From positions 1 through 53,556 of the forward strand of contig JADJOV010000015.1 in assembly GCA_016713585.1 (NCBI GenBank): a stretch of 53,556 nucleotides of DNA, written 5' to 3'. This document shows positions 13,826 through 23,027 of the stretch, in pieces. Position 1 is the stretch's first letter; the number at the start of each line of letters is the position of its first letter. A model generated the notes under the pieces. That model did no database searches. It worked only from the letters and a program-made list of their open reading frames with translations, and was not told the origin of the DNA. The position numbers and the translations under genes are program-made. Source of the stretch: Bdellovibrionales bacterium (lineage in GTDB: Bacteria; Bdellovibrionota; Bdellovibrionia; Bdellovibrionales; Bdellovibrionaceae).

Positions 13826-16800
13826 ATGCAGACCTCGCTCTTTGATTCATTTATCACTGAAGAAAAAACAGGATTCCGTCTTGAGACTCTTGAAGTATAC
13901 AATTGGGGGACTTTTAATCACCATGTTTGGAAAATGAAAACTTTAGGGGCAAATGCTCTTTTAACAGGTGACATTGGATCTGGAAAATCAACTTTAGTTG
14001 ATGCCATTACGACGCTCCTGGTTCCGCATCAGAAGATCACTTTTAATAAGGCGGCAGGAGCAGCCAATGATGAGAGGACACTCGCCTCCTATATTCGGGG
14101 TGAGTATAAGAATCTGAAGAGCGAAGATAGTCAAAACGCGAAGCCTGTGGCTTTGCGAGAGAAAAACACTTATTCGGTGATTCTAGCGACCTTTCACAAT
14201 GAGGGTTTCGAACAAAACGTCACATTGGCCCAAGTATTTTGGCTAAAAGATCAGACTCGCCAAGTGGAAAGGTTCTTTGTTTTCTCGGATAGAACGCTCA
14301 ATTTGACTGAACATTTTGGAGGCTTTGGGACAGATATTTTGGAGTTGAAGAAACGATTGCGAAATTTGGATTCCACTCAGGTCTTTGAGACCTTCAAAGA
14401 CTATAGCTCCACATTTCGAGGAGCCTTTGGAATTCAGCATGAACAGGCTTTGAACTTATTCTATCAAACAATTTCAATGAAAACCGTGGGGAATTTAACA
14501 GAGTTTGTTCGCTCTCATATGTTAGAAAAAGGGGATTCAATCAGTCGAATTGAAGACCTTAAGCGAAGTTTCGAAAATCTGAGCCGAGCCCATCAGGCTG
14601 TTCTTGAAGCTCGAACCCAAATAGAAATTCTCAAACCTATTGTTGAAGGAGGCCATAGGATTCTTGCCTCCGAGGTTCAACAGAGAGGCTTGGTTTCCGC
14701 TCGGGATTCGCTGGCGTCCTTTATGGCCGAAAAAAAAATAAGACTCTTGGATCAAAAGCAATCAAGTCTCGATCAGAGTCAAGAAAAGTTAGAGGCTCGA
14801 CTGCATGCTAACACAGAGGCCAGAAATCTATTAAGTCTACAGGAGGCCGAGCTCCGCGAAAGTATCAGATCTAGCGGTGGCGGCAGGATCGAGAATTTGT
14901 CTATGGAGATTGAACGTCTTTCGGGTGAGGTTCCAGCTTTTCAAAAACGGCACCTTCATTATGAAAGCGCAGTTCGTGAATTGGATTTATCGACAACGTT
15001 GGATTCGGACATTTTTTTTGACAACAGAAGATTGGTCACGGCAACTCTGAGTGAGGTGGAGGAAGAGCTCAGACAGACTCAAGAGAGGGAGGTCGAGAGG
15101 ACGATTGAGTTTCGTCAAAGTGCAGAAAAGTGCCGCGAGCTTGAAAGTGAAATTCAATCTCTGCTTGCTCGTAAGAGTAATATTCCTTCACGGAACTTGG
15201 ATCTTCGACGTCGACTTTGCCAAGATCTGAATTTTTCTGAACAGGATTTGCCCTTTGTTGGGGAACAACTACAGGTCACCTCCGAAGCGGCCGCTTGGAC
15301 AGGAGCCATTGAGCGAGTTTTACATGGTTTTGCTCTGAGTCTTCTGGTTAAGGAGGCCGACTATGCGACCGTTTCCAAATATGTGGACAATCATCATTTG
15401 AGAGGGAAGCTTGTTTACTTTCGTTCGCGCCCTCCGAAAGCCCAAGAATTTCGAACTTTGCAGGAGAACTCCTTAGCCAGTAAGCTTGAAATCAAGCCAG
15501 GTTGCAAGCATGCAGACTGGCTTCAGGCTCATTTGAGTGAACGATTTGATTATGTCTGTTGCGAAAAAATTGAAGATTTTCACCTGCAGCCGTTTGCGTT
15601 GACCCGAAATGGGCAACTTAAGGCCGGTGGATCTCGGCATGAAAAGGATGATCGAGCGGCGATTCAAGATCGGAGTCAGTACGTCTTAGGGTGGGAGAAT
15701 GAGTCGAAGCTTCAGGCGCTCAAAGAAATGTTGGCCTCCTTTTCGCTTGCAGCAAGTGAAAAGGCATCCCAGTTAGACGTTTTAAAAAAAATGGACTCGC
15801 AACTCAATAAAAAACGAGATTTGTGTAAGACTGTTTTGAGTTTTGATGATTTTACTGTTTTGGACTGGCGACCCTTGAGTGTCAAAATCCAAAATTTGAT
15901 AAGTGAAAAACGGGAACTCGAGAAAAGCTCTGATCACCTTCTTGTCTTAAGGAAGAAATTAGATTCAATCGTGGAGCAACGAACAAGCCTGTCTCAAGAA
16001 CATGAGGTGAATTTACAGAAAAAGGGGAATCTTCAAGCAGAAATGCAACAGGTCCTGGAACAAAAAATGGCTGCAAAGGATATTTTCGAAGCGAGAGAAT
16101 TGCTTTTGAGGGCCCAGGATTTTCCTTTGCTTGATTCTTTTCTGGGGCCACAGAAATTTTCTTTAGGAAGTTTAGAGAGAGCCCATAGTGAGCAGCGAGT
16201 ATTGATTCAGACTGAGATTGATAAAGAACGACGAAAGTGTGAACGGATTCGGGAGGAAGTTATTCGTCGGATGTTGGATTTTATTCGACGGTTTCCGAGT
16301 CAGTCTAAGGAGATGGATGGAAGCATTGAGACTCTTGGCGAATTTGAACGGTTGTTGAGAGCTTTGCATGAAGAGGATTTGCCTCGACATGAAGAGCAAT
16401 TTCGCAAACTTCTCAACGAGGGCGCAATTAACGGAGTCGCTTTGTTTCGCAATCAACTTGAAAAGGAGGCCCGCGAGATTGAGAATAAAATTTCGCTGAT
16501 TAATCGTTCTTTGGTTGACGTTGAATATAGTCCTGGAACTTTTATTGAACTCATTTGTGAGAGAACTCCTGAGGTTGAAATTCGTCAGTTTCTCGCTGAT
16601 ATGAAGGCCTGCACTGAGCACGGAATTTCTGATGATACTCTTTACGATGAAATTAAATTTCTGCGAGTGAAGCAAATTATGGACCGTTTTCAGGGGCGGG
16701 AGTCCTTTGCTGAGCTTGATCGACGGTGGACTGCCAAGGTGACTGATGTGCGAAACTGGTTTCTTTTTTCAGCCAGAGAAGCCTATTTCGAGAATAAGAT

Positions 16801-17215
16801 GGAAAAGGAATTTTATTCGGATTCGGGTGGAAAATCGGGGGGTCAAAAAGAGAAGCTTGCCTATACTGTCCTGGCCTCTGCGTTGGCCTATCAATTTGGC
16901 CTGGAATGGAATACCAAGAGGTCGAAAACTTTTCGATTTGTGGTCATCGACGAAGCCTTTGGCAGAGGATCCGACGAAAGTGCTCGCTTTGGGTTGGAGC
17001 TTTTTCGTAAGCTTCATTTGCAGCTTTTGGTCGTGACTCCTTTGCAGAAAATTCATGTCATCGAGGATTATGTAAACTCGGTCCATTTCGTGCACAACGA
17101 GAGCGGACAGAATTCCCAGGTTCGGTCACTCACGATCGATGAATACCGCGACCAGAAGCAAAAGTACCGGAAGAATTTGACAGGGGAGCCAACTTCAAAT
17201 GATCTCTCCGTCTGA
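13826..17215 (+). CDS. jetC: JetC, Wadjet SMC/MukB-like ATPase
   Basis: The start is ATG 13826 (MQTSLFD), with GAGGAG nine bases upstream; an upstream in-frame ATG at 13790 lacks such a site. 1129 residues. Walker A is GDIGSGKST (about 48-56). Long coiled-coil stretches follow with a hinge-like middle (AAAWTGAIERVLHGFALSLLV near residue 490). The ABC signature SGGQKEK lies near 1005 and Walker B FRFVVIDEAFGRGSDE near 1040. JetC dimerises at its heads with ATP and drives DNA loop extrusion in the plasmid-silencing Wadjet complex. It is uninterrupted, in contrast to the smaller frameshifted genes around the island. It overlaps jetD by 17 bp. Confidence 0.93.
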   Translation: MQTSLFDSFITEEKTGFRLETLEVYNWGTFNHHVWKMKTLGANALLTGDIGSGKSTLVDAITTLLVPHQKITFNKAAGAANDERTLASYIRGEYKNLKSEDSQNAKPVALREKNTYSVILATFHNEGFEQNVTLAQVFWLKDQTRQVERFFVFSDRTLNLTEHFGGFGTDILELKKRLRNLDSTQVFETFKDYSSTFRGAFGIQHEQALNLFYQTISMKTVGNLTEFVRSHMLEKGDSISRIEDLKRSFENLSRAHQAVLEARTQIEILKPIVEGGHRILASEVQQRGLVSARDSLASFMAEKKIRLLDQKQSSLDQSQEKLEARLHANTEARNLLSLQEAELRESIRSSGGGRIENLSMEIERLSGEVPAFQKRHLHYESAVRELDLSTTLDSDIFFDNRRLVTATLSEVEEELRQTQEREVERTIEFRQSAEKCRELESEIQSLLARKSNIPSRNLDLRRRLCQDLNFSEQDLPFVGEQLQVTSEAAAWTGAIERVLHGFALSLLVKEADYATVSKYVDNHHLRGKLVYFRSRPPKAQEFRTLQENSLASKLEIKPGCKHADWLQAHLSERFDYVCCEKIEDFHLQPFALTRNGQLKAGGSRHEKDDRAAIQDRSQYVLGWENESKLQALKEMLASFSLAASEKASQLDVLKKMDSQLNKKRDLCKTVLSFDDFTVLDWRPLSVKIQNLISEKRELEKSSDHLLVLRKKLDSIVEQRTSLSQEHEVNLQKKGNLQAEMQQVLEQKMAAKDIFEARELLLRAQDFPLLDSFLGPQKFSLGSLERAHSEQRVLIQTEIDKERRKCERIREEVIRRMLDFIRRFPSQSKEMDGSIETLGEFERLLRALHEEDLPRHEEQFRKLLNEGAINGVALFRNQLEKEAREIENKISLINRSLVDVEYSPGTFIELICERTPEVEIRQFLADMKACTEHGISDDTLYDEIKFLRVKQIMDRFQGRESFAELDRRWTAKVTDVRNWFLFSAREAYFENKMEKEFYSDSGGKSGGQKEKLAYTVLASALAYQFGLEWNTKRSKTFRFVVIDEAFGRGSDESARFGLELFRKLHLQLLVVTPLQKIHVIEDYVNSVHFVHNESGQNSQVRSLTIDEYRDQKQKYRKNLTGEPTSNDLSV

Positions 17216-18392
17216 TATTGTTCGCAAGTGTGAGAGTCTTTGGCTGAGTCAAGCTCCATTGCGGAGTGAGTGGGAGGGAATTCCTTACTTTCCGGTTGAA
17301 ATTCCTTTTCGTAAAACTCAAGCCAAAGAGTTGCTTCAGGATTTTGGAAGTATACGGAAAAGTGTGGCGGCACTCAGGGAGCAAAGTAAAGAGGCCCAAG
17401 GATTTGGGTATGAAATCGAGTACTCAACTCGCGAACATCGGCAATTGGGGATCCAGGTTTTGCCGGAAGCGATTAGAATTCCCAGCATCGAAGATTTATC
17501 TCAAATGATTGGGAAGGCCAGGGACCTTGCGGTCTTTCGAAAACTGAGTCGAGAATTACATCACACCTTTCCCGCGCTGAGTTCGTGGATAGGTCGGGCG
17601 CCCTTGGCGGTTGTGAATTATTCAAGAGATTGGGATCAGTTGGTGGCAATTGTGAAATTTTTTCTGAACAATCCTCGTCCTGGATTGTATATCCGACAGC
17701 TCCAAATACCTGGGGTCGACAGCAAGTTTGTCGAATCTCACAAAGGAATATTGCGAGAAATTTTGGATGAAGTATTGCCGGCTGACAGTATAAATCAACA
17801 ATTTTCGAAGTCGAGTGCCTCGGGCTTTGAACAACGTTTTGGTCTTCTTTACGATGAGTCCTTGGTGCGAGTGAGGAGTTTGGATCCTGAAATTGATTTT
17901 AAGGGGTTCACAGACGTCAGTATTCCTCTTTCGCAGTTAATTGAGAGAGAGATCCCATGTCAGCTTGTCTGTATTGTGGAAAATAAAATCAACGCCCTGG
18001 CGATGCCTCCAATTTCTGGGGCCATAGTTATCTTCGGAGCTGGGTATGGCATTGCAAAGGTGGAAAAAGCTTTGTGGCTCAGGAATAAGAAAATACTCTA
18101 TTGGGGTGATATTGATACCCATGGATTTTCTATACTTTCGACTCTGCGTTCTTTCTTAGGCCATGCAGAGTCTTTTTTGATGGATCGTGAGACGCTCCTT
18201 GATTATAAAAATTTGTGGGTCCCTGAGCCTAAGGATTGCCGCTGCCTTCGCCCGCTTGAGAATTTATCTTCGCGAGAAGCGGCCCTTTATGTTGAGCTTC
18301 AGAGCGATATTCATGGAAAGCGAGTTCGCTTAGAGCAGGAGAGGGTGCCCTACGATCGGGTGCTTTCTCGTCTTTTATTGAAAGACATTTAG
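17199..18392 (+). CDS. jetD: JetD, Wadjet nuclease subunit (DUF3322-DUF2220, Toprim-like)
   Basis: 397 residues from ATG 17199, overlapping the end of jetC, so translation is coupled. The N-terminal half matches the DUF3322 layout (W-x-x-I/F-P..LREQ..GFGYEIEYSTREHRQLG) and the C-terminal half the DUF2220 Toprim region: VCIVENKINALAMPPISGAIVIFGAGYG, then ILYWGDIDTHGFSIL with the acidic D-x-D metal site around residues 302-304. JetD is the topoisomerase VI-like nuclease that cuts plasmid DNA held by the JetABC motor. With all four subunits intact, this is a complete Wadjet system; DUF3375 in jetA indicates the type I class. Confidence 0.92.
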   Translation: MISPSDIVRKCESLWLSQAPLRSEWEGIPYFPVEIPFRKTQAKELLQDFGSIRKSVAALREQSKEAQGFGYEIEYSTREHRQLGIQVLPEAIRIPSIEDLSQMIGKARDLAVFRKLSRELHHTFPALSSWIGRAPLAVVNYSRDWDQLVAIVKFFLNNPRPGLYIRQLQIPGVDSKFVESHKGILREILDEVLPADSINQQFSKSSASGFEQRFGLLYDESLVRVRSLDPEIDFKGFTDVSIPLSQLIEREIPCQLVCIVENKINALAMPPISGAIVIFGAGYGIAKVEKALWLRNKKILYWGDIDTHGFSILSTLRSFLGHAESFLMDRETLLDYKNLWVPEPKDCRCLRPLENLSSREAALYVELQSDIHGKRVRLEQERVPYDRVLSRLLLKDI

Positions 18393-18468
18393 TTTTGGAA
18401 ATGTTTGCGCCCAGCTCGATCCCAGGCCACCAAAAATTCTGAAGAGTGAATATTTTTATTGGCTTCCA

Positions 18469-19875
18469 TCAAGGACTGGAGGGTCGCTCAACAATGGGAA
18501 GCTGGAGGACAAAGATAGTCTGACCTGGCGCACTTGTAAAACTTAAGCTTCCACCATGAGATTGGGCAATTCCGCGAGCAATACTAAGCCCTAGGCCTGT
18601 GCCCTGGCCCACATCTTTTGTGGTGAAGAAGGGATCAAAAATCTGGTCCTTAATTGTTGAATTTACTCCTTTTCCATTGTCTACAACGGAAATTTCAAGG
18701 TGATTGTCGATGACTTCAGAGATGATTGAAATAGATGGTTGCGGAACTGATTGAACAGCCTCAATGGAGTTTTCCACCAAGTTAAATAACGATTCAGACA
18801 ATTCATTTTTTTTACCATGTATATAGACCTCTGGGGGCGTCTGAACAGAAAATTCGATTCCATTATTTTTTAGTCGTTCTTTAAAAAATTGAGAATTCAA
18901 CTCCATCAATTCCGGCAGAGGAAACACTTCAGGAGGTTCTATTTTTCGATCCCGAGAAAAATATTGAAGTCCCCGAACAATACTTCGAATCCTCCCATTC
19001 ATGTCAGTAATTTTCTCGAGAAAGCCTTTGATTTTTTTTACATTATTCTCAGATAGCTCGCCGGCCAACAAGCTTTCAATTCTATACACCTGCCCACCTG
19101 AAATCGTCAGTGGATTATTTATTTCATGGGCGACCCCGGAGGCCATGCTTCCCAAGAAAGTCAATCGTTCAGAATTCAATGTTTTAGCTCTCTCATTCAT
19201 GAGATCATCTTGAGTTTCTTTGAGTTGTTTGAGAGCTTTCTTAAGGTTTTCCCGCTCGTTTTCCAATCTCAAGGTGTTTGCCTCAATCTGATCGTTCAAT
19301 TCATAGCTAAGGACGAGATTTGATTTTTGCTTACTAGACAGTGAAAGCAGGTAATTGATAAATACGAGCGTGATAACTCCATACATAGAGTGCCGCCAGC
19401 TGTCTGCCGTTATAAACACCGCGATTGACAATGGGAATAGTGAGACGATCAGATAAGTTTTTCTTAACCATCCAATGGGGGACATTGCATAGCTGACGGC
19501 ACTTGCATTGGCGACGTTGACCATCATGATAGTGAGAGATTCAATCGAGATGATCCCATGTTCTTTGATGACAAAAAAACAGGCGCAACCCCATCCCACA
19601 GCTGTAAGCACTGACAATGTTTTTATACTTTTGTAATAGAGAGCGTCTGCCTTCTGACCGCGATAGAGTACCCTATCTATAAGGGCTCTAGCCATAAGGG
19701 CTGAAAGAATCATGAGTCCTGAAACTTTCCACCAAAAAGAGGCAATGCTGTTAAAAAAAATAAACCAAGTCGTCGATACAACTAAAATTCCTGGAAGAAT
19801 TCCAATTGCCGTTCGCCGCCGGTATTCATCGTTTAATTTTTCGTCGAAACGAGTGTCCACAGTCTTCTCGAGCAT
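18469..19875 (-). CDS. membrane sensor histidine kinase
   Basis: 468 residues. Residues ~20-190 contain six or so hydrophobic helices with very short loops (a membrane-embedded sensor rather than a periplasmic domain), then a coiled coil (ANTLRLENERENLKKALKQLKE). The kinase core is complete: H-box GSMASGVAHEINNPLT (His near 252), N-box LFNLVENSIEAV, G1 VVDNGKGV, F-box DPFFTTK and G2 GTGLGLSIARGI. It would autophosphorylate and pass phosphate to a response regulator, but no regulator gene is adjacent, so it is an orphan here. It is convergent with jetD. Confidence 0.9.
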   Translation of the reverse strand: MLEKTVDTRFDEKLNDEYRRRTAIGILPGILVVSTTWFIFFNSIASFWWKVSGLMILSALMARALIDRVLYRGQKADALYYKSIKTLSVLTAVGWGCACFFVIKEHGIISIESLTIMMVNVANASAVSYAMSPIGWLRKTYLIVSLFPLSIAVFITADSWRHSMYGVITLVFINYLLSLSSKQKSNLVLSYELNDQIEANTLRLENERENLKKALKQLKETQDDLMNERAKTLNSERLTFLGSMASGVAHEINNPLTISGGQVYRIESLLAGELSENNVKKIKGFLEKITDMNGRIRSIVRGLQYFSRDRKIEPPEVFPLPELMELNSQFFKERLKNNGIEFSVQTPPEVYIHGKKNELSESLFNLVENSIEAVQSVPQPSISIISEVIDNHLEISVVDNGKGVNSTIKDQIFDPFFTTKDVGQGTGLGLSIARGIAQSHGGSLSFTSAPGQTIFVLQLPIVERPSSP

Positions 19876-19945
19876 CTCAAAAAGTATAAACTATTCGCAG
19901 ACATTGATCACCATATTCTCACTTTTATACAACCAAACACGGGTT

Positions 19946-19970
19946 TCAACATCATAGGACATAATGGTGC
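19946..19970. repeat. attachment-like core at the tRNA-Leu 3' end (copy 1 of 3)
   Basis: A 25-bp sequence beginning TCAACATCATAGGACATAA and ending TGGTGC is repeated exactly at 25654-25678 and 29362-29386. Here its last six bases are the CCA tail and discriminator of tRNA-Leu. A repeat overlapping a tRNA 3' end is the usual signature of a tRNA-targeted integration site. Confidence 0.75.
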
Positions 19971-20049
19971 GCGAGGGGGGACTTGAACCCCCACCCTGTT
20001 ACGGACAGGCTTCTGAGACCTGCGTGTCTACCAATTCCACCACCCGCGC
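19965..20049 (-). tRNA. tRNA-Leu (anticodon CAG)
   Basis: The minus-strand sequence folds as a class II tRNA. The acceptor GCGCGGG pairs with CTCGCGC, followed by discriminator A and an encoded CCA (19965-19967). The D-arm reads GGAATTGGTAGAC as usual for Leu, the anticodon arm is CAGGT-CTCAGAA-GCCTG with CAG at positions 34-36, there is a variable arm (TGTCCGTAACAGG) and the T-arm is GGGGGTTCAAGTCCCCC. It is the only intact RNA gene seen in the window. Confidence 0.95.
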
Positions 20050-20577
20050 ATTGCTGGCTTGCAATAGTAAGCTCAAGATGAGGGATGAGATTTAACCTAG
20101 CTCAGTCGCTAGAACAAGGTTGGGACCAAACATTACGCTGTGCACAAGGCGGGGCGATCACTCTTCACTGCAATCTAGGTGGATGTTCATTTAGATTCCA
20201 GGGATTAAAACCCAAGCCAAACCCCAACAAACATAAGCTTAAGAAATTCATGACAGTTCAAAGACCAAAAATGCTTCGTTCTGAAACGTAGAGTACTTGT
20301 TTTGCGGATTCAAAAAATATATGACGTTAAATAAGTATTGTGTCAGAGTGAGAATAAAGTGAATTTCGTCACTCATTTTTGCTTTCTTTAGGAACGCTCA
20401 AAAATAAAACATTTCACGCCAACTTCCCGAAATTATAACCGAAAATGGCTTCCTCATTGACTCATCTGGGATGATATGGGCGCTAGCAATTGTCTGCTGA
20501 CAAAACAATTTTTTGGCAAAACCGCTCAAGTTTTAGCTAGGACTGGCCGAAGGTACTGGTACGGGAGAGTGGTACTA
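20050..20577. other. gene-free stretch between tRNA-Leu and the HAMP-like gene
   Basis: Only short unsupported open frames occur, the longest 68 codons on the plus strand without a recognisable product. The side next to 20050 should hold the promoter for the leftward tRNA gene; the side next to 20578 should hold the promoter for the surface-protein genes. No clear hairpin or repeat was found. Confidence 0.4.
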
Positions 20578-20989
20578 ATGGCAAGAATCATACTTAAGCA
20601 ACTTCTAATTTTTCCGAGAGTTCAAATCAAGTACACAGCTATTTATGCTGGCGTCACCTTGGTTCCGATTCTAGTTCTTATGGCCAGCCATTTTTATTTT
20701 ATTCATCAATTGACTCGAATCGATCTTAGCATAGAAGAAATGAGTTTTATTCGACAAAACAGTATTGAACTCAATATTTTTTATCTTCATTGTAACTGCC
20801 ATTCTTGTGGTTCTGATTTCAATTCTAGTCACTCACCGGTTTTTAGGCCCCTTTATAGCTATAAAGCGTGGTCTTGATTCCTATCTCATTGATAAGAAGA
20901 ATCCAAATATAAAGATCCGCAAAACGGATGAGGCGCATAGTCTTGTGGCACAAATCAACGAGTTTTTTGAAGCTATGGAGACAAAGTAA
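20578..20989 (+). pseudogene. two-helix HAMP-like membrane protein, one frameshift
   Basis: ATG 20578 follows GGGAGAG. The frame reads IKYTAIYAGVTLVPILVLMASHFYFI (helix 1), then QNSIELNIF, where it slips. In the next frame FFIFIVTAILVVLISILVTHRF (helix 2) is followed by LGPFIAIKRGLDSYLIDKKNPNIKIRKTDEAHSLVAQINEF, a HAMP-type linker (G-P-F/L-x-x-I-K..D-E-x-x-x-L). The slip lies in a T-run near 20777. Repaired, the protein has ~137 residues and ends one base before the prepilin start, so the two are probably co-transcribed. A short HAMP protein without an output domain may act as a membrane adaptor; the role is not known. Confidence 0.6.
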
Positions 20990-20990
20990 T

Positions 20991-22863
20991 ATGAAAAACA
21001 AAAACGGCTTTTCTCTCATTGAAGTCATGCTCGCCTTAGGGCTGTTGTCTCTTATTGGTGGAGCCTTGGTCACGATGGTGACGAATCAAAATAGAATGAT
21101 TAAGTATATGTCCCAAAAAATTGCCATTAATGATTTAAAAAATGGGCTCATCGTAGCTATGCAAAACGAGAATGCTTGCGCTGTGAATTTGAGCCCCGTA
21201 GAAAATACAGGCCTCATCTTCGATAGCTCGTTTGAGGGTAAGAAGTCGTTGTCGCTAAATAAAGTTCGAGTCAGTCAAGATCCGGCATCGCCATCACTTA
21301 TCGAAGTTAATAAAGAAGTTGTGGGAAGTTCCGGTTTAAAGGTCACATCTATTACCCTCGACGATTTGACTGATGTTGGAGGTGGGCAGTGGTCAGGCGT
21401 GTGGAAAGTGGCGCTGACGACGGCGTCTGACGGATTTTTTCCTAAACCAATAGAGTTAGTTCCTCAAAGGTTTGATGTCGACGTGACGACTCCTTCTGCA
21501 GCCAAAATCACAGCTTGTCATTCAATCAGTGGTGGAGGCGGTGGTGGGAGCCAATGGGTAGACGTTGGTCCAAATAGCATTAACTACCCCAGCGGGACTG
21601 TGGGTATCGACACCGTGACGCCCGGAACGGCACTAGATGTCAACGGAACGACTCGATCTCTAGCTTTGCTCGAGCGCTCTGCCCCGAGCGTAAATACCGG
21701 CGCGGCCTACACGATCCCGGATATTAAGCGTAGTGTTTATCAATTGAGATTGGATCAGGATGCAATAATCACGTTACCTTCCACTTCAGCGTTGGCCGTG
21801 AACGATGTTTACACTCACGATCAAGCTTCAGCAGGATGCTGTGGGAGGCCGAAGAGTCACGTGGGTCGGCGGGGGTAATGTGATTGGATGGGATGCCGGC
21901 AATGTCCCAGTCCTAGCGATGTCTCCAAATAGAGAGACCATTGTCCAATTCAAGTTTTGGGGAGGATCAAGCGCCTGGCTCGGAGCCCCAGTAATGAAAG
22001 AGCCAGAGACCTTTCAAGTTTTCCCACATATTGGGGCTGGCGGCCAAACATTCACTGTTCCCGACGGAATTACATCGATGCGAGTGAGAGCCTGGGGTGG
22101 TGGGGGCGGTGGAGGCTACAACACAAGCTTAAGCGGATCCACGAGTCTCGCAGGTGGAGATGGCGGTGGTGCGGGTTTTGTTGATACGACAATTCCTGTA
22201 ACTCCGGGTGAACTTCTCCTGATTGAAGTTGCAAGTGGAGGCAAGTCCTTTTTTGGTGGGACTTTTGGGGGAGCAAGGGCTGGCGATTATGGCGCGGGTG
22301 GTGGAGGCGGAGGGTCGTCTGTTGTTCGAGGAACAGTCCGCTTAGTCACGGCTGGTGGCGGGGGTGGCGGGGGTAGCGCCTATAATGGATCCCTTCGTGG
22401 TGGGTGGGGTGGTGTTGGTGGATATAGAGGTGGAGATGCTGGAATCGGATATACCTCAGATACACCAGCGACTGGCGCTAACTCAAACTTGTCTGGAGGC
22501 GCAGGTGCGATTACGACATCTGCAGGCAGTACTAATGGCTTTCCCGGGACACTTGGCTACGGTGGTGCTGGGACCGCGGGCAATAGTCGGCATGGCGGTG
22601 GCGGTGGTGGCGGGTACTTTGGTGGTGGCGGCGGTTGCGGTGCCTGGTCAGGTGCCAGTGGCGCCGGTGGTGGGGGCGGAAGTTCCTTTGTCGCAGTCAC
22701 AGGAGCACCTTTCCGCTACGTAACTGGTGCAGGCAAATCTCCCGGCGGTATGAGCGATTCCTTTTACAAGCCAGGTGTTGGTGTTGGTGGTACTGGCACT
22801 GGCCTTTATAATGAAACCGCGACCAACATTGGTGGGGACGGCCAAATCGTTTTGTCTTGGTAG
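20991..22863 (+). pseudogene. type IV prepilin-like protein fused to a glycine-rich domain, one frameshift
   Basis: The gene begins MKNKNGFSLIEVMLALGLLSLIGGALV, a class III/type IV prepilin leader cut before Phe with Glu at +5. After ~270 residues of pilin-like and collagen-trimer-like text (SGTVGIDTVTPGTALDVNGT) the frame slips near 21800. The neighbouring frame continues from YTLTIKLQQDAVGGRRVTW to WGGSSAW, then ~280 residues of glycine-rich repeats (runs of five to eight Gly between short polar turns), ending at TAG 22861. The C-terminal region resembles ALK/LTK-type glycine-rich domains seen in bacterial surface proteins. Repaired, it is ~624 residues: probably an exported, pilus-linked adhesin. 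As written, translation stops after ~295 residues. Confidence 0.65.
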
Positions 22864-22887
22864 GTAGGTAGGTAGGTAGGTAGGTAT
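22861..22887. repeat. TAGG tetranucleotide tandem repeat
   Basis: About six and a half copies of TAGG directly at the stop codon of the glycine-rich gene. Changes in copy number would not alter the protein, as the first TAG is already the stop. Confidence 0.9.
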
Positions 22888-22888
22888 T

Positions 22889-22951
22889 CTAGTCAGTGTC
22901 TCATTTTGAGACAGTCAGTGAAGTGAATAGTCACTGTCATTACCAGACTAG
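22889..22951 (+). terminator. three-way-junction RNA fold / terminator after the glycine-rich gene
   Basis: An outer stem CTAGTC (22889-22894) pairs with GACTAG (22946-22951) and encloses two hairpins: GTCTC/GAGAC (22898-22902 with 22908-22912, ATTTT loop) and CAGTGA/TCACTG (22916-22921 with 22931-22936). There is no U-tract. It may stabilise or end the upstream transcript. Confidence 0.5.
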
Positions 22952-23027
22952 GCCTTCAAATTTTAAGTTCAGAGAAAGCACAAAATTGTGGCTTATTTCT
23001 TGAGTGTTAGAATTGCGGAGGACCGCA

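Noticed and set aside
20085..20291. 68-codon plus-strand frame beside tRNA-Leu
   Set aside because: Basic, low-complexity end, no ribosome site and no recognisable family.
22070..22845. Open frames antisense or out of frame within the glycine-rich region
   Set aside because: GC-rich glycine codons keep other frames open by composition; the text is His/Pro/Leu-rich and not protein-like.
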